Shown here: one piece after another, positions 23,343 through 37,965 of the stretch
How positions within the stretch are numbered: position 1 is the first letter of the stretch
Layout: every line of letters starts with the position of its first letter
From: Parus major
Lineage: Eukaryota > Chordata > Aves > Passeriformes > Paridae
Direction: 5' to 3'
Length of the DNA stretch: 64,000 nucleotides
NCBI RefSeq assembly: GCF_001522545.3
Contig: NC_031769.1
Coordinates: forward strand, 70,112,640 to 70,176,639
The notes under the pieces: generated by a model
What the model saw: only the letters and a program-made list of their open reading frames with translations
The model's database searches: none
What the model was told of the DNA's origin: nothing
Made by a program: the position numbers and the translations under genes

Positions 23343-26300
23343 CAGGTATATAAAAAAGTGGGGCATGTCCCATATTGTGTGCACAATGCAATTCTGACAG
23401 TCTTTTGGAAAACTCTTTTCCAGGCCTTCAACAACAGCTTGGTTTTAACCATCATTATTTTCATCCCTTTATTTTTTGTAAAACGCACAGTGAAGGGCTC
23501 AAGGTTGCCAAAACATGTCACATACAAATTATAGTAATTAAAAAAAAAACAACAAACCAAAACAACAAAACCAAACCTCCTCAAAATGTGCAGCCTTCAT
23601 TTCTGACATTTAGGATGAGTCAAAATTATTTAGAAATTTATGTATGAAATGTGGAAAGAGAGGAAAAAATATTACTGGTCCTTGAACACTATTTTTCAAT
23701 CAGACCAATTCCAGTTTTTGTATTACGCCAAAATGATACAACTGGGGAGCAGAGCACAGCAGAATACAAACAAGCACATTTCTTTTCATGATCTTTGTGT
23801 TATCCCAGACTGTAAAATGTTCTTAATTTCTAGGACCTTAATTTACAGCCCTCCCAAACAACTTTTCAATCTGTAGATCTTTAATTTAAAAGAAGGCCTG
23901 AGCATTAATAACATAACATAGTTCCAACTGGGAAATAAAACATGAAACAGAATGTAAACCAAATTAATAACTGTTAATGTTTTCAACTAGGAAAGGTGGT
24001 GAATTCTTTAGAGGAATTCTTGTTACTTTTGCTGCTCACTTCAAGGTAGGTCTGTCTTTAAAAGGCCAGAAGGATAAGGCTTGACTTAACACTGAGAGCT
24101 TTTTAGACCATTAAACCAGTTGTCAACAATTACAACATCCACAAACACCTCAAATAGTAATGATGGTAGTACAGGAAAAGATGATACAACAGCTGTTTTA
24201 AGGTAAGCCAAGAAACATGAGTAGGAGAGGATTATCAGGATCTTGTACTACCAGAAATGTCAGGGAAGCTGGCGAGTGAGCAAAGGTTGTCAAAGACTGT
24301 GAATGTGAAGAAAACTATATTATGGTAGAATTATAAATGCAGAGATTTTTTAAAATGTGAATAGCAAAACAACCACCTGTTAAATCATATTGATTTAAAT
24401 CACAAAAGCTATTGAATTTTCCATAAGCAGCTGGATGTCTTGCTGTCATGTGTTTTCTAAAGGAGAAAGTAAAATGAAACTGTAAGAGACAGAAACTATG
24501 AGAGAAACAGTGGGGAAAGAAAGATACGGCGCTCCGATTATCTCTTCAGTAGATATGTCTTTGCAGGATAATTGCTCTTTGGATCAGCTTACTGCCTCTG
24601 GAACTTTGGAAGATTTTCTTTGTTCCTTCTCCTCAAACTTTTCTACCTTATTACTTAAAACCTAATTATCTTGTGAAACACTAATTGCCAAGATGGGTAA
24701 CTTAATTTTCCAATCTGCAATCTTCATTACACTCTCTTGCCACTTTTGATTCAGGAAGATTCTTAGGGAACAATTTTGCTTTTATGAGTAGTCCTCCAGC
24801 CCACCAAAGTCTGGAGCTAAGATACATCATGAGATCCCATGTTTTTGCCTGAAGTGTATTTTGCATCCCTTTTTTATCTTCGTGCAGGCTTTGACAGAAC
24901 AAGGAACCTGATGGTGGTGAAACAGAGAAAATGAAGCAGATCTAAAATAATGTGTGAAGACCTTGCTTGGATACAGCAGATGCCTGCCCTGATGGTAAAT
25001 AGCAACTGCCTTGAACCAAGCAAGTATAACAGATCCTGCATATCTCTGATTTCCAAGGTTTGTGGAATTGCACGATGTCACAGCCCATGAAATATGAAAT
25101 GAAAGTGAGATGATAATATCCTTGAGTAGTTGAGTAGTTAAAGATAGTTTGCTTGTAGGTTGTTTTCCCCTAAATGTTATCTCCTTTCTTTTTCTTCTAT
25201 TCCTCTCTTCAGTGGAGCAAACCTCAACCTTATGAAGGAGGGTCACCCCTGCATCCATCCTTTTTGTCTTTTAAATAGAAACAACATAGCCCACATCCTG
25301 CACACTTCCAAGATAAGGTGAGCGAAGTAAGACCTAAAAGCACTGATATATTTTTAGCTTGCTTATATTTGCCTTCATGTTAGTATTTTTGTGCTAAAAA
25401 GAAACCACAATAAATCCCCAGTGTGTGGGGACATTTATATTATGTGTGGACATAGAAACAAAGATCAGACCAACACACACATTTGTCTATCTATGCATAA
25501 ATGTGTCTAGCTAAAGATTATAAAGATGGATTTATACTGAATTTACAGGCACCACCCTAGATGCAGTATAGGTGAATCTTTTGTATATGTGCCTGCCAAT
25601 ATGTTATGCTTGTTTGTTTTTAAAAAGCTCCATAGTAAATCCCTTTCTGGTTCAGAGAAAATAACTGAGAACCAAGAAAAAATGGAGCCAGCTTACCTGG
25701 GATTACTGGAAGTCTAACAATGAGAAGCAAGAGACAACAACTTGGTAAGGACTGTGTTCTGATGACACATTCCTGCACTTATGGTGAAGGATGAAATAGC
25801 ATCTCTTTTGTGAGCCTTATCCAGCACCAATTACTCATATTTGTCTTTGCAGAGTGTATTCATAAACAGAGAATATAAGGACTGAAAGGCAGCATGAAAG
25901 ATGAATAATTCAAAGAGGAGACCATGCCCTCACTGAGGTAAACTAATTTTATGAGAGTTCTACCAGATGACATATGCTTAAGTTTTCATTTGGAATATTA
26001 TATTACATTTTGTTATATAACATTGTATTATCTTGGACAGATTATTTGCATTTTGTGGAGTTCTTCTTATTTACCTTTGGTTTAAACCCATGTAGCTCTG
26101 TAGATTTCATTGGCAAAATTTTACAGTATGTAAATGAAGTTAGCATCCAGTGTTTGCCTTCTCTGACCTGCTAAGTTATCACATTTCTTCCTTTATGAAT
26201 CTCTGTATTTGCAGCAACAGTACTCAGTACCACATGTGTATTGTTATTGGGTAAATCTGGGGAAGTGAGGGAGTTGTCATCATTGCAAAGTGCCACAGCA

Positions 26301-29300
26301 AAAGTGGCTTATTAAAAAAAAAAAAAAAAAAAGTTTGTAACTTTTCAGGGAATACTTCAGGATAATGGAGGAAAAGTTTTCACTTTCAAAATGCAATTTT
26401 AGGGAAAGAAACTGATAGCCCACAGTTTGTTATACACCTACTCTGCCTGACTCTGAACCAGATCTACCAAATGCAAGATGATCTTCCTAACAAACCTGCT
26501 TATAAACTCAGCTGGAAATATGAAATCCAAACTGCTCTAATGAGAATCAGTAAGAAATTCAGCAGCTGAAACTTTTCCTTTTCCAGTGGAATGTGGCAGT
26601 TTGTCACAATTAAAATGTTTCTCAGGAACAGAACAGTTATAACCAATTTCTCAAGCGGATATATTGTCTTGAAAGGAATTTCCAGTGATCAGAAACTCAG
26701 GCTCATGCTAGCTGCAGTGAGGGCACCCAGTTGCCCAGAGGCTCTCTATAGCTTGTTTGGAGAGAACAGGTGGGTTAGTCTGCCTGTGAATCCAAGTTCT
26801 TTCCTTATTTGGAGCCAGCCAGGTAAGCAGGCGGCTTTGGGTGCTGGTTGGGGACTTATGTTAGACTGCGCAGAAAAATCTTACATGTAACGTCAGTGTT
26901 TGGGTTTTCCTCTTAACTGCAGGGAAATGTAAATAAGAAAAAAATGAGTAAAAATTAAAAAACCCCAGTACATTAAATAAAAATGTTATCTTTTTTGTAA
27001 TTTTTTTGGTTTGTGTTTCATTTACTGTAGGACCCAGTTAACAATGGCAGTAGGCAACCAAAATATTATTAGCAAGGTGGCAGTTCACACATAGGTCCAT
27101 AATTTCTTCATTTCTTTCCTTCCTCCCAAATTTTTATCATTGTGCTTGATGCTTTGATATTTTCCATTTAAGCCTGGTGAGAATGAAACAGCAGTGGATG
27201 CAGTTTGATAATTGGGTGTCTGCTGTATTAAGAGTGTTTCTAGTAATTTGGTGTTGAGGATTTATTAGCAATTAGTTCTTTATCAAGATAGCAAAATCTC
27301 TGGGTGATTCAATCCTCAGCTAAGTCCTGGTGACCCACCACATATTTTGCAAAAAAAATTGAGGTGCATTTTACTTCTTTCTTATTTTTGTCACTCAAAA
27401 ATGGTGTCACTGGATTTAAATGGATACCTTGAACTTTCAGTGGGTTGCCAGACACCATCCTCTGAAGTGAAAGATATTTCTGATACAGTTTTGACTATAG
27501 GAGTCTTCTTTGGCAACTTGCACAGTTTTGTGAGCTGTTATTGAAAATAACCTGTGAGCTTTGTTATATTAAGGTTTTAGCTGGGAAATACCCTAGAGAC
27601 AGGATATTTTTCTGGGTTGGTAAAAGTACTCAAACTCACAGAGGTAATTCTATTATACTCTGCCTTGTTGGTGAAGAAAACTAGATTCTTTCCAGGTGTG
27701 ATCTTGATGATTCTCTTCTGACATCATATCTGCCTGAGCACAGTGCTTTATTTTCCTGGGTTCTGCTTCCCACAGTTTCCAGGACTTGTGCACATCAGCA
27801 CTTCCTCTGTGTAACACTTGATGAGATAAAGGACAAATTCTTCCAAACGGAAGACTCCATGATTTTCTCATTTAATTTTTGCCAAGTAAAAGTTTACTGA
27901 AATTGATTTTATTCAAATGAAGACACAATTTAAAAAAAATAAAAATAAAGAGCAAAATACACTGAGGCTTCACATTATTGCATGATATTTTTCAATGTCA
28001 CAAGCAAGCCTTCAGTTTAGGATCAATGAATTGATTTATATCTACTGAAGGTCTGGCCTGAATAAAATTAACATGTATATATGCCTGTCAAGAAGCTATG
28101 ATCTTTTAAGAAAATCTCTGCTTGTTATCAGGGCTGTAACTGTAGCAGATTCCTAATGTTGCACTTAGAAACCTTGTATTTAAAATGTACTTTGGCACTT
28201 AGGCTCCTTCTGTGCAATAAACCAGCTAGTCAGGGGGAAAAAAATCTGTTTAACATATTGGTGATATAATCCTTGTAAAGCTAACTTCTGTTAGGCAGAC
28301 ACTGCTAAGCACACAACAGGCAAGAGAGAAGGGAAAGAGAAAAGTTGGGAAATGTTGCCAAAATGACACTAAATGTTAATGATCCGATCACAAAAATTGT
28401 CCTTCAAACTGGAGTGTGTAGTAAATAGCAATGAATAAATGTACTTGTCAGGAAGATTTGATTTGTCTAGCAAATCCTTACTGACATATACACTCATTTA
28501 CTACTATATAGCCTTTTGAAAATGCCATTCCAGCAGAGCATAAAAAAGGTTATTTAGATTAAGTATAGCAACAAGATGAGCAGCATACTGAGTTCATTGG
28601 ACTACAGGCACACTCATTTAATACCCAGTGCTCCATTACTCTGAATGAAGCTGTCTCTGAAAAAAACAATAGAAAAGAAACAGCAAATAAAAACAAGCAT
28701 AATGATTTAAAAACAAAAATATGAGCTTCAGTGTAATGCTGTGTACCATCAATATCTACATTCAGCCTCTGTATAATAGTGCTGGAAAAGGCATAACTAT
28801 ATCAGATGATGCATCACCACCCTGTCCCTCCCCCGCTTCCTGACAGCAAAATTGTGACAAACCAAAAATTCATCTTCACTAACACCATTTGAAAATTCTT
28901 CACAGTGAAAGGAAAGAGTCAAATCCAACTTTACATGGCACTCTTAGGCCTACCTTTCTCATTCTGGGGAATAACACGAGACAGCCACATTCCGCACTCA
29001 GCTGCACTCTGGCTTTATTGAAAGGATCATTAGGTGGCAAAAAAGTAGTCTTACTTTGATTGATTAAATCAATGCTAACATCTCATGATATACCACTGGC
29101 TTCAGGTTTAATGCCCACCTACTGGCCTGTATTTTTTCAGCTCCTTCTCTTAACTTGATTGCCATCTCAAGTCATCTTTGGTCTTCCTAGATACAGTTTC
29201 TGCTGTTATAGGTTAACAGCTTCACATCTTCTTCCTTCAACCCAGGCTTTTGTCAGGAGCAGCTCAAGCATGACAGTCAGGTCAATCATTATTATGATTG

Positions 29301-30200
29301 CTTCCTTGCATGCAGACAGTGCAGATCTGCCACAGGAAGAAACAAGGAACATCAAACTAAATCCAAAACAGAGTGCAAGGAATGCAAGTGTATGTAGGTA
29401 TCTGCACACGTGCTTTCTTATACGTACGTGCACACACAGACATACAGCTATAATATAAAGTGTCAGCACTTTCACATTTGTGAGCAGTACAGTTGCACAC
29501 TGTGAAAAAAAAAATATATGTGCAGAATTATAGGATGGCAGCATGTGAAATAACATAGGACTATGCCAGGGTTTTTCATTATTACACTTTATACCAAGTA
29601 GTATACAGTAAGGGTGCTTTATTGTGTTCCTTTCCTGTAAGTCTGATTACATCTTTATTTCTCCAGTGTATGTAGAACAATGAGAAAGAAAAAAGGGTAT
29701 TGCACTGAACCATTAGCTGATAAATAATACAAGATCCTTTTACTCAGGCCCCAAAATGAGACCTTTTCTCCCATCCACAAGACTGCAGGAGGAAAGTTTG
29801 AACCTGCTTAGCTTATGTAGCCCTGAATATGTTTTCTGTCCTACTCTGCCCAGCAGAATTCAAAGATGTATATTAAGGGCAAGCCTTTCTTCCAAACTAA
29901 GCACTGGTTTATGCTCAAAGACTTCCTAGAAGAACACACAAGAAATTGCAACTGCATTATCTGTCTGTCTAGCAGAGAAGTGTAATTGCTTGAGCAAAAT
30001 GTATTTTCCAGTTGGCTCATAACTATCTCTTGCCTGGACAGTGGAAAACAGAAAACAATTTTCTACTTCTGTCTTCACAAAAAACAATTACTGAAATTAT
30101 TTCAGAGGGTTAAGAAAGATTCCTTAGACATGAGCTCATTATGCCCACTGTCCTTCTTTCTCTTTCCTCTGAGAATTACCCATTTTTTAAATCCAGACTT
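23343..30200. other. AT-rich DNA, no gene seen
   Basis: This contains an A-rich tract at 23540-23577 (A and CAA/CCAAA units) just beyond the LTR, and a poly(A) run at 26314. Many short open frames overlap on both strands. None shows a domain, signal peptide or family resemblance. Confidence 0.5.
26314..26332. repeat. Poly(A) tract
   Basis: Nineteen consecutive A residues. No SINE or processed pseudogene body is recognised immediately upstream. Confidence 0.92.
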
Positions 30201-30282
30201 GCCTCTTTCTCTTCTCTTTTATTTTTGTTTGTTTGGTTTGTTTGTTGTTGTTTTTTATTTGTTTTCTTTTTTTTTTTGTAGA
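30201..30282. repeat. T-rich low-complexity (GTTT)n-like tract
   Basis: Imperfect GTTT and GTT units pass into T runs. The tract gives spurious Phe/Leu-rich frames on the plus strand and Lys/Asn/Gln-rich frames on the minus strand. Confidence 0.85.
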
Positions 30283-30955
30283 AGAAACAGTGCTGTTATG
30301 CTTGTGGCAGAGCAGAATAGTCAGACAAGTTGAGAAAGCAGGAGATACAGAGAGGAGAGGAGAAACAGAGGGCCAAGTTCTTTCTTCTTCCAAATTCCTT
30401 TCCCTAGATCCTGCTCTGCTGTCATTGTAGAAATGAGGACCAAGTAAATTGGCTTATGCTCCTGTGAAGCCTTGAATTGGTAGCATGTTGTGGCAGTAGA
30501 ACAACATGCACATAATCTCCAATCTATTTTAAAAAGGTTAGAGTGTCTGTAGCCTACTGGCTCATGCATCCCCTTTACAATTTATTGAAAAAATAGAGGG
30601 ACTTTTTTTCTGTAGGACTTTTCTGTATCTTTTTTTTTTTTTTTTTTAACTGAATTTTGGAACAGTTATATAAGAAAATTATGAAAACTCAAAATCTGTT
30701 AATTATTTGGTTGTTTTGGGATTTTTTTTTGAAGGCTTAACAAGGCTTTGCATTGAAACATCCTTTGTATTCAAAACCTTATTTCTGTGAAAAAGGAAAA
30801 AAACAGTTTAACATAAAAGTATTTTGACTAGTTACATTCATAAGCAAAGACCCATAGAAACCTCTTTTATCTTGTGCATTAAAAACTAACCTAGGCATGC
30901 TCAGAAAAAGCATTTCCTGAGTATCTGGGTATGTGTACAGGGCCATATGCATAGT
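30283..30955. other. AT-rich DNA with poly(T) at 30630-30647
   Basis: An 18-T run lies at 30630-30647 and a second shorter T run near 30722. No gene is seen. Confidence 0.55.
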
Positions 30956-31565
30956 ATCACAGAATATGCTGAGTTGGGAGGGACCCATCAAAATCATTGA
31001 GTCCAATTCCTACCCCTGCAAAGGACACCCCAAGAATCACATATGTACCTGGGAACTCTATCCAAATACTTCTTGAATAGGGTCAGGCTTGGTGCTGTGA
31101 CCACTTCCCTGGGGAGCCTCTTCCAGTGCCCAACCACTCTCTGGGTATCTGGGTATCTGATATCTAACCTAAATCTCCCCTGAGTCAGCTTCAGACCATT
31201 CCCTTGGGTCCTGTCACTGGTCATGAGAGTGAAGAGATCGGTACCTGTCCCTCCTCTTCCCATTGTGAGGATGGCAAAGACCACAATGGGGTCTTCCTTG
31301 AGTCTCCTCCAGGCTGAACAAACAAAGTGACCTCAGCCAATCCTCATAAGCCTTCCCCTCCAGACTTTTCCCTCTTTCACTATCATCATGGCCCTCTTTT
31401 GGACATGCTCTAATAGCTTAATATCATTTTTATACTGTGGTGCCCAAAACTGCACTCAGTATTCAAGCTGAAGCCACACCAGTGCAAAGCAGAGCAGGAC
31501 AATCAGCTCCCTTGACTGGCTGGAAATGTTTCTGTGCATACTAAGCAACCCAGAGCAGTACCTTT
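30956..31565 (-). mobile_element. CR1 LINE 3' fragment, CR1-J-like
   Basis: The plus strand begins with the reversed CR1 3' end ('tcacagaatatgctgagttgg') and follows the usual order. It runs through 'tcaggcttggtgctgtgaccacttccctggggagcc', a cut 'aacctaaatctcccctga', 'ggtcctgtcactggtcatgagag' and 'caaagtgacctcagcc', up to the C-terminal reverse-transcriptase part near 31560. The phrase set is that of the CR1-J group of neoavian birds. The copy is heavily 5'-truncated and keeps no useful reading frame. It contains a local 'gggtatct' duplication near 31141-31157. Confidence 0.93.
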
Positions 31566-33654
31566 CCCTCCATCTGTGTCTCTTTTTTCTCTCCTTCTCT
31601 GTTCATAGCTGTATATTTTTTCTTGGGTGCTTCACTGTAAATCTAAATTATATATTTATGTGCAGCAAAGCACTCTATATCTGCAGTCAGAGCTGAATTG
31701 AAGTTATGGAGTTTAGCTGAGCACTCCTAGCATGAAACTTCCTGAAGACCCAAATGCAATTTATTTTGGACTAACAAGTTTACTCAGGATTCTCCCTTTG
31801 CAAAGACTACAATGTCAGGTGACACCTTTATCGTAAGTCCACTTCCAGCCTGAGCAAGGAAGGGACAGTTAACAGGCAGATCCAAAACCTGCTGAGAAAA
31901 ATAAGAGCTTTTGCACTTTTCAGAGCCAGTAGGACTTGGTCAATAACTGAAGGACTGAATTTGGGTTCCCTCCTTATCACCTTTATGCAGAACTATGAAT
32001 CACCATTTCAGTCTTCACTTCAACCCAAAACAGTTGTTATTGGAAAACTACATACAGCAATAAATAACCCTGTCCTCATATAACCTACATCAATAAATAA
32101 CTCACTTCTATTTGAAATTATAGAAAAGGTTTTGCACTTCTGCTGCCCATTGTGAGGATGAAAAACACAAAATCTTATTAAATTATTAAGCAGAAACCGA
32201 TCCTTTTCAATTCCCTATTTAGTACTCGCGGTATGATGCAAAAGCCTTATTTCCCTTTAATTGGCTTATCTATAAAAATGATAATTTTCAGACAGTTGGT
32301 AGTAAAATCCCTCCGGACTTCAGGAAGCATAATTCCCTTTTTAAAATTCTCTACATTTATTAATGAACTTGAAAAATAACACTTAAAATTGCTCGGTAGG
32401 TTCTCCCTCCTGTGCATTGTACTCTCTACAGACTTTAGTGGTGAACTTCAGGCAGTTCTTCCTAATTTTTACCTCCAAGCTATGTTTCCCAAGTGCTAAC
32501 CTGGATAATCACTGTTAAATTCTGCCTGTTAAATGTCTTTGAGAATATGGAAAGCTGCATATCAGATGTATTTCACCAAGGCCAAGACATGGGAGGGAAA
32601 TAGTAAGATGGGGGCAAAAATATGTTTACCCTGACTTTCATCTCTCTGCTTTTCAAGTCTGCATTTTCTTATATCATACTAAAAGAGAACAATTGTATTA
32701 ATTTCAGTCTTGTCAACCTGATTAACATTAATGGAAATGGGAAGGGGAAAAAGCAGATTCTCTTTATCTACCAGGACTGCTTTTTTTTGTTTTGTCACCT
32801 CTACAACATCCAGAATTAGGTTTCTACACCTGTCATTAGATTCTTTAGTATTACTGCAATGCAAGATGTTAACGATCACTTGAAAGGCTCAAGCTGGTCA
32901 CGTTCTACAAAATATTTTGAATATTTTGTTATTTTATGTATAATTTTCTCTAGTTTGACCACCAAAAGAAGAAATGCTAACATTTTAGAATAAACATCAG
33001 TCCACCGTGTCAATTATTGGCTTCTCATTAAAGACTGGGGACATCAGCTCAGCTGAGATGCTCATCCTTTGAGAAATGATCAAAGACTTTATGTAGGCCT
33101 TAAAGCTGGAGTGAAGATATTGCTTATTTGCTCTCTCCCTTCTTAAGAAATTTGTTTATTTGGTAACCTTGAAACAAAAGCTGTTGTGTGGTTACTAATA
33201 GTTCCTTACTATGCACAGCAGATAATGAGTGTGTGTGACTTGGAAGACCAGGATCCTTAGTCTTGAGCAAATGAGATCAAAAAGCATTGCCCAATAGAAG
33301 ATACAAGACAGAAAATCTTATCTCCTCAAACATCCTTTTATCACTTTTCAGGAGCAGAAGGAAGAACACTAAATGTGTACATGCTTCATAGGAAATTTTC
33401 CATTAGAGTAAGGTGAGATTTCTAACATTGACTGGGATGAACGCTATTGAGGGAGAATTTAACTGCTGCTTGTCAGGGAGACTTAGCTCAGTAAAGATTG
33501 TGGTGAAGATTTGGAAGTGCTGGCAGGTGACAAGAGGTGGTAGGCTAGGAGAGGAGCACACCAGAATGCAGGTAACAGTAGCTGTGTAAATTTTGAAGTT
33601 AAACTGTATTTTTTTGAAAATGTAGTGTGAAGGGATAAAGTAGCACTAGTTAAG
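31566..33654. other. AT-rich DNA, no gene seen
   Basis: No repeat or exon is recognised between the two CR1 fragments. Confidence 0.5.
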
Positions 33655-33735
33655 CATCATTCCTGCACATGGCAAGGAGGTTGGAACTAGCTGACCTATA
33701 AGGTCCCTTCCAACCCAAACTGTGTTGATTCCTAT
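33655..33735 (+). mobile_element. CR1 LINE 3' tail fragment
   Basis: About 80 bases match the extreme 3' end of CR1. The read goes through 'cctgcacatggcaaggaggttggaactag', a diverged 'gatgatctttaaggtcccttccaaccc' and an 'attcctatg'-type terminus. Severe 5' truncation is typical of CR1. Confidence 0.88.
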
Positions 33736-36700
33736 GTGCTATGTCCAGATGAAATGGTAGTTACCACTTCCAGCTTGGATGAGTCCTCCTTCCCTCTTGA
33801 ATCTCGTGAAAAATGCCCTATCCCAAGCTGCAGACAATCCAAATAGGTAAAGGGGGGAAAGAAGGAGAAGGAAGGGAACCACAAGATATTCATGCAGTGA
33901 GCAGGATGTGAGCCCTTCATCTCAGAAGGGTAAGTTTCTTAACAATAGTTTTACAGATCTGGTCTTACTTTCCTTAGAATAATACTCATTCACTTTGCTA
34001 TGTTGCATACAGAGATTCATTTCTAATTGAATTGGGATCATTTGGTGAAAGACAAGCCTGAAGTCATATCTGCATTGAGGGAGAGGTGAAATATGACAGA
34101 GATGTGAGTTGGCCTTACTGGCTTAATTAAGCAACTGTTTGAAGAAAGAAGGCAAGAGTAAAGGGGAAAACAAAGAAAGCTTTTTACATGCAATTAATTC
34201 TGTCAAAATAAATAAAGAGCCCCATAACTGTAGTAAATGGAATTATAAGCCAGGAAATTCAAAGAAAGAATAATTCTCAGATTGTGTTAACAACCCGTAT
34301 TTATGGTTTGTGGCTACAAAATAATGAAAATTAGTAATTTTTCTGCTTTTTCTCTGATGGATCAATGGAAAGGTATTTAGAAATATATCTGCAATATAAA
34401 GTGCAACAGTATTCTATTTTGTTATTGTAATTAATTTTATTTTCTTAGTAAATTAGAATACAAAATTCTTATATTTTAACAACTTATATTTTCCTATTGC
34501 CTACATTGCTAAGGTGTTGTGAGGCTTTTTTTCGTTTCTTTTTTGTGTTTTGCCTTTTTTTTTTAACACATTTTTTTTTACTTTATTCATGTCATATTAT
34601 CCTTAGGCCCAATATGAAAGTCTGGTGTGGATCTGATCAAGCAGGTTGAAGCTGCAGAACACTTCCAAATTTTATATCTAAATCTAGAATTAAAATATTA
34701 TGGTTTTTATATATAGGAAGATACTTCTACATCACAAAGAGGTTTACTCTAAAACAGAAAAAATGCTCATTTTTTAGATTAGGAAATTGAAGCAAGATAG
34801 AAAACAGTGATGCTGCAGTAATCAAAGCATCCGTTTTTTTAAAGTTCGAATACTTTCCCTACTGAATCATCCTGATAAATAAATGAGAGCTTATTATCAT
34901 CTTTGTGTTACCACCCTTGCATGATCATCTGCTCTGTGAATTCTATCAAGCAACATTTAGCATAGAGGAAAACCAAAATCCCTCAGGTCTATCCCTAGAA
35001 AGGATCCAGCGCAGAGTTTGAACTATTACCAGCGGCACTGTGAGCAAGTCATCTATGCCAACACATCTAGGTGGCTGGGTGTATTATTTTTCTGCTTCCT
35101 CACTGACTGAATGATCATGTTAGTATTGCAAGCATAAATAGTATCCTTCACTTTTGCCAATATACTGCCAATGCTCATCAAGCTTGAATATAGAATAAGG
35201 TGAAAACAAAGTATAACTGATTTTATTTAAAATGTGGGCAAATATTTGCAGAAACTATCTTGCATTATTTTTCTCCTCTGTTCAGCATTCTCAGTTCCCA
35301 GTGGTATGATGAGAGTTTGAAATACAGAGTTTCTCCCAGAGGTGCTCAGCAATTTGCAAGAACAGCCCCACAGCTAATATCTTTTTGGTTCAACAGCTTC
35401 AAAATAAATTAAAATATTTCTGGTTTCTACTGGCACTGATAAAGATTGAATAGATAGGAGCTACTTGAGCAACTTATAAGGAGGACCTGTCTTACTGAGT
35501 TTTGTTTCTCTTAGGACAAGTTCATTAAGGCAGCATTTCAATGTTTTATTTCTTTTCAGGACAAATTCATCGAGTAGTATTTTAATGATTAGCATAACTG
35601 TATATTAACAGCTAGGAAAAAAACAGAGGACACTAAATAATCTCTTTGTAGCCTGATTAACTGTGAAAATTTTCTGTATAAACTGCTACTCACTATGTCT
35701 AGTACACAGGCCATCAACTGTGCAGGGAGGAATACTTCCATTGCAAAAGAAAAAGTGGTGTATATTCTTGCACTCACTGGCTGGTAGGCTAAATGTTTAA
35801 TTGAAGATATTACAGGAAATGGACAAAATTCAACTGAAAAGAAAACTTTTATTATTTTTTTCAAAAATTTGTGAGGACAAGACTGGATAGTTAAATTCAG
35901 GCATTTTGTAATGATTTTACACTGAATGTGCAAAGGATTATAAACTATGACTATAAAGAATTAGAGGACATTCCACCAATAATAAGTCTCTATGACTCAT
36001 AGCTATAATGAGAATGAAGGCATCAAGATGATGCAAGTGTTACTGCAATACTGAGAAAACAAACTCTAGACACATGCTAAGGGAGAAAAAATTGAAGGAT
36101 ATCATAGCAGTGTGATTCCTATTTTTAGTTTTCCAGAACTTTTTGTATCCCTACAGTTATTTTTCCCTTTGATTTTATGTAAAACCTATAGGGGAAAGAT
36201 ACCAGATGTCACGGTTTTGAAGTTTTCCTTAGAAAGGAGTTAATTTCTGCACAAAATCAATCCTCAGTGTAATGTTTCTCTAAAGACACCCCAAACTTCT
36301 TGTGGCTGAGCAGATTTGGAAAACTGAAGTTAAATGAAATGTGAAAATAATGTGATAAACGCTTTAGCCAGGGTTTACTTACTGAATACTCATGACAACT
36401 CAAAGTGCCCTCATGTTTGCTGTCAGAATTTGCCCAATATATTTTTTCTGCTTTTGTTTGTTTATCTCCATTAGGTTACTGATTAAAAGATTGATGTTGA
36501 TATTAAGTCTGCAGTATTCAACTTTTAAGTGTTCATACATTATGACTGATAAATAAATTACACATTTTTCAATTTATCTGGTGCTATAAGTTGCTTTTTA
36601 TAAACACTTGCAAACAAATTTATTATTATTTATTTAAATTCCCAATTGACAAATAAATTCTAACTATAAGCACATGAAATTGCTTGCTTTTTAATTGTGG

Positions 36701-37965
36701 AGATCTAGTTCCCTATTTTCAGGCTTACAAGTATTAAAGTCCAGTTTTCCCATGGCAGAATGGGACTCTTTTATTGATGTTTTATCCTTTGGTGTAAATT
36801 CCCAAATCTGGATGCAGAAGCCTGAAGTATCACAATAATATTTTTCTTCACAACCCTTGCAATGTTCTCAAAATATGTTCTCCAAACAGAAGCCCTAATT
36901 TTGACCAACTCATTAATTAATCCATCTATTAAAATTGCTAAAATATTTGCCTGTTTAATAAAGCACTCTTGAGGTTAATAATCTGCAAATCTGACCTACT
37001 CAATATTACTTTCACTGCTATTTTTTACCAAGTTTGTAGAGTCTATTTTTTATTTCCAGAAGTGGAATTTGGTAATATTTTATTTACAATACAGGTGCTT
37101 AAATGAGCCTCTCTACAGAAATGCATCTTGTATCTATTTAAGGACAATGTTCTGAGCATTGTGATACATGAAAACTTTTCTAGAATATAATATAAGGTAT
37201 AAAAAACAGATTATCTGCAGAAAAATGGCTCCCAGACGGAAGAAGAAATAGCACAGCTTGAAATGCCTTATGCTTTGTAATGTCCTTAGCCACCAGCCAG
37301 GCAAGTGTCCTGTGGAAAAGACAAATGCCTGACTTCATAGTATATGCAAGGATGTAGCTCAGGAGGGTTTGCTGGATAAATATGAAAGCACAAGTGGGAA
37401 TTTGTTCTTCTCTCACAGCACTTCTAATGGCATAGGACAGCGGGGGAATAATCCTGACTGGGATCTGGATAAATAAGAGCAATGATTTATGTTTTGCTTA
37501 AACCCATAACTTGAGGGTAGGAGGGCGGAGGGGGAAAAAAAGACCCATGCTTTACTCAGAGGAAATCAGCACAAATTTTTCCTACGAAGTTGGGAAAACA
37601 GGATTTTACTCTCACATTTACAGAACTCAGGCCAATAGGGAACTCTACCAAAGACATTGTATAGCTTTCCCTGCAGGACAATCCCTTAAAATTTCACTTT
37701 TTTTTGCCATCCTTTCTCTATCCTCAATTTATTCTGATGGGATCAGGCATAACAGTAAAACTAGTCACCTGTTCAATTTTACTGAAGGACATTAAGAAAA
37801 ATATTGTTATTATTTATATCTGCTGAACCAAGTTTAGTCAGTGACTTGCCAGCAAAGTTTTGACTTGACCCACTTAGAAGCTGCAGACTGCCTACAGAAG
37901 CATAGCTGGATAAGCACTAACTTTAAATCTGTATTTACTTTCTTCAGTGAACAATAAAAACTTCA
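33736..37965. other. AT-rich DNA, no gene seen
   Basis: This includes a weak MIR-like phrase at about 34765-34830 ('cattttttagattaggaaattgaagc'), too short to call firmly. A minus-strand frame at 35589-35933 has no family resemblance. Confidence 0.5.

Noticed and set aside
21904..23350. Target-site duplication flanking the minus-strand solo LTR
   Set aside because: The bases next to both ends (CTACC on one side, AGGTA/GGTAT on the other) are not direct repeats.
34765..34830. MIR-like phrase near 34.8 kb
   Set aside because: Only about 30 bases resemble the MIR core, too little for a feature.
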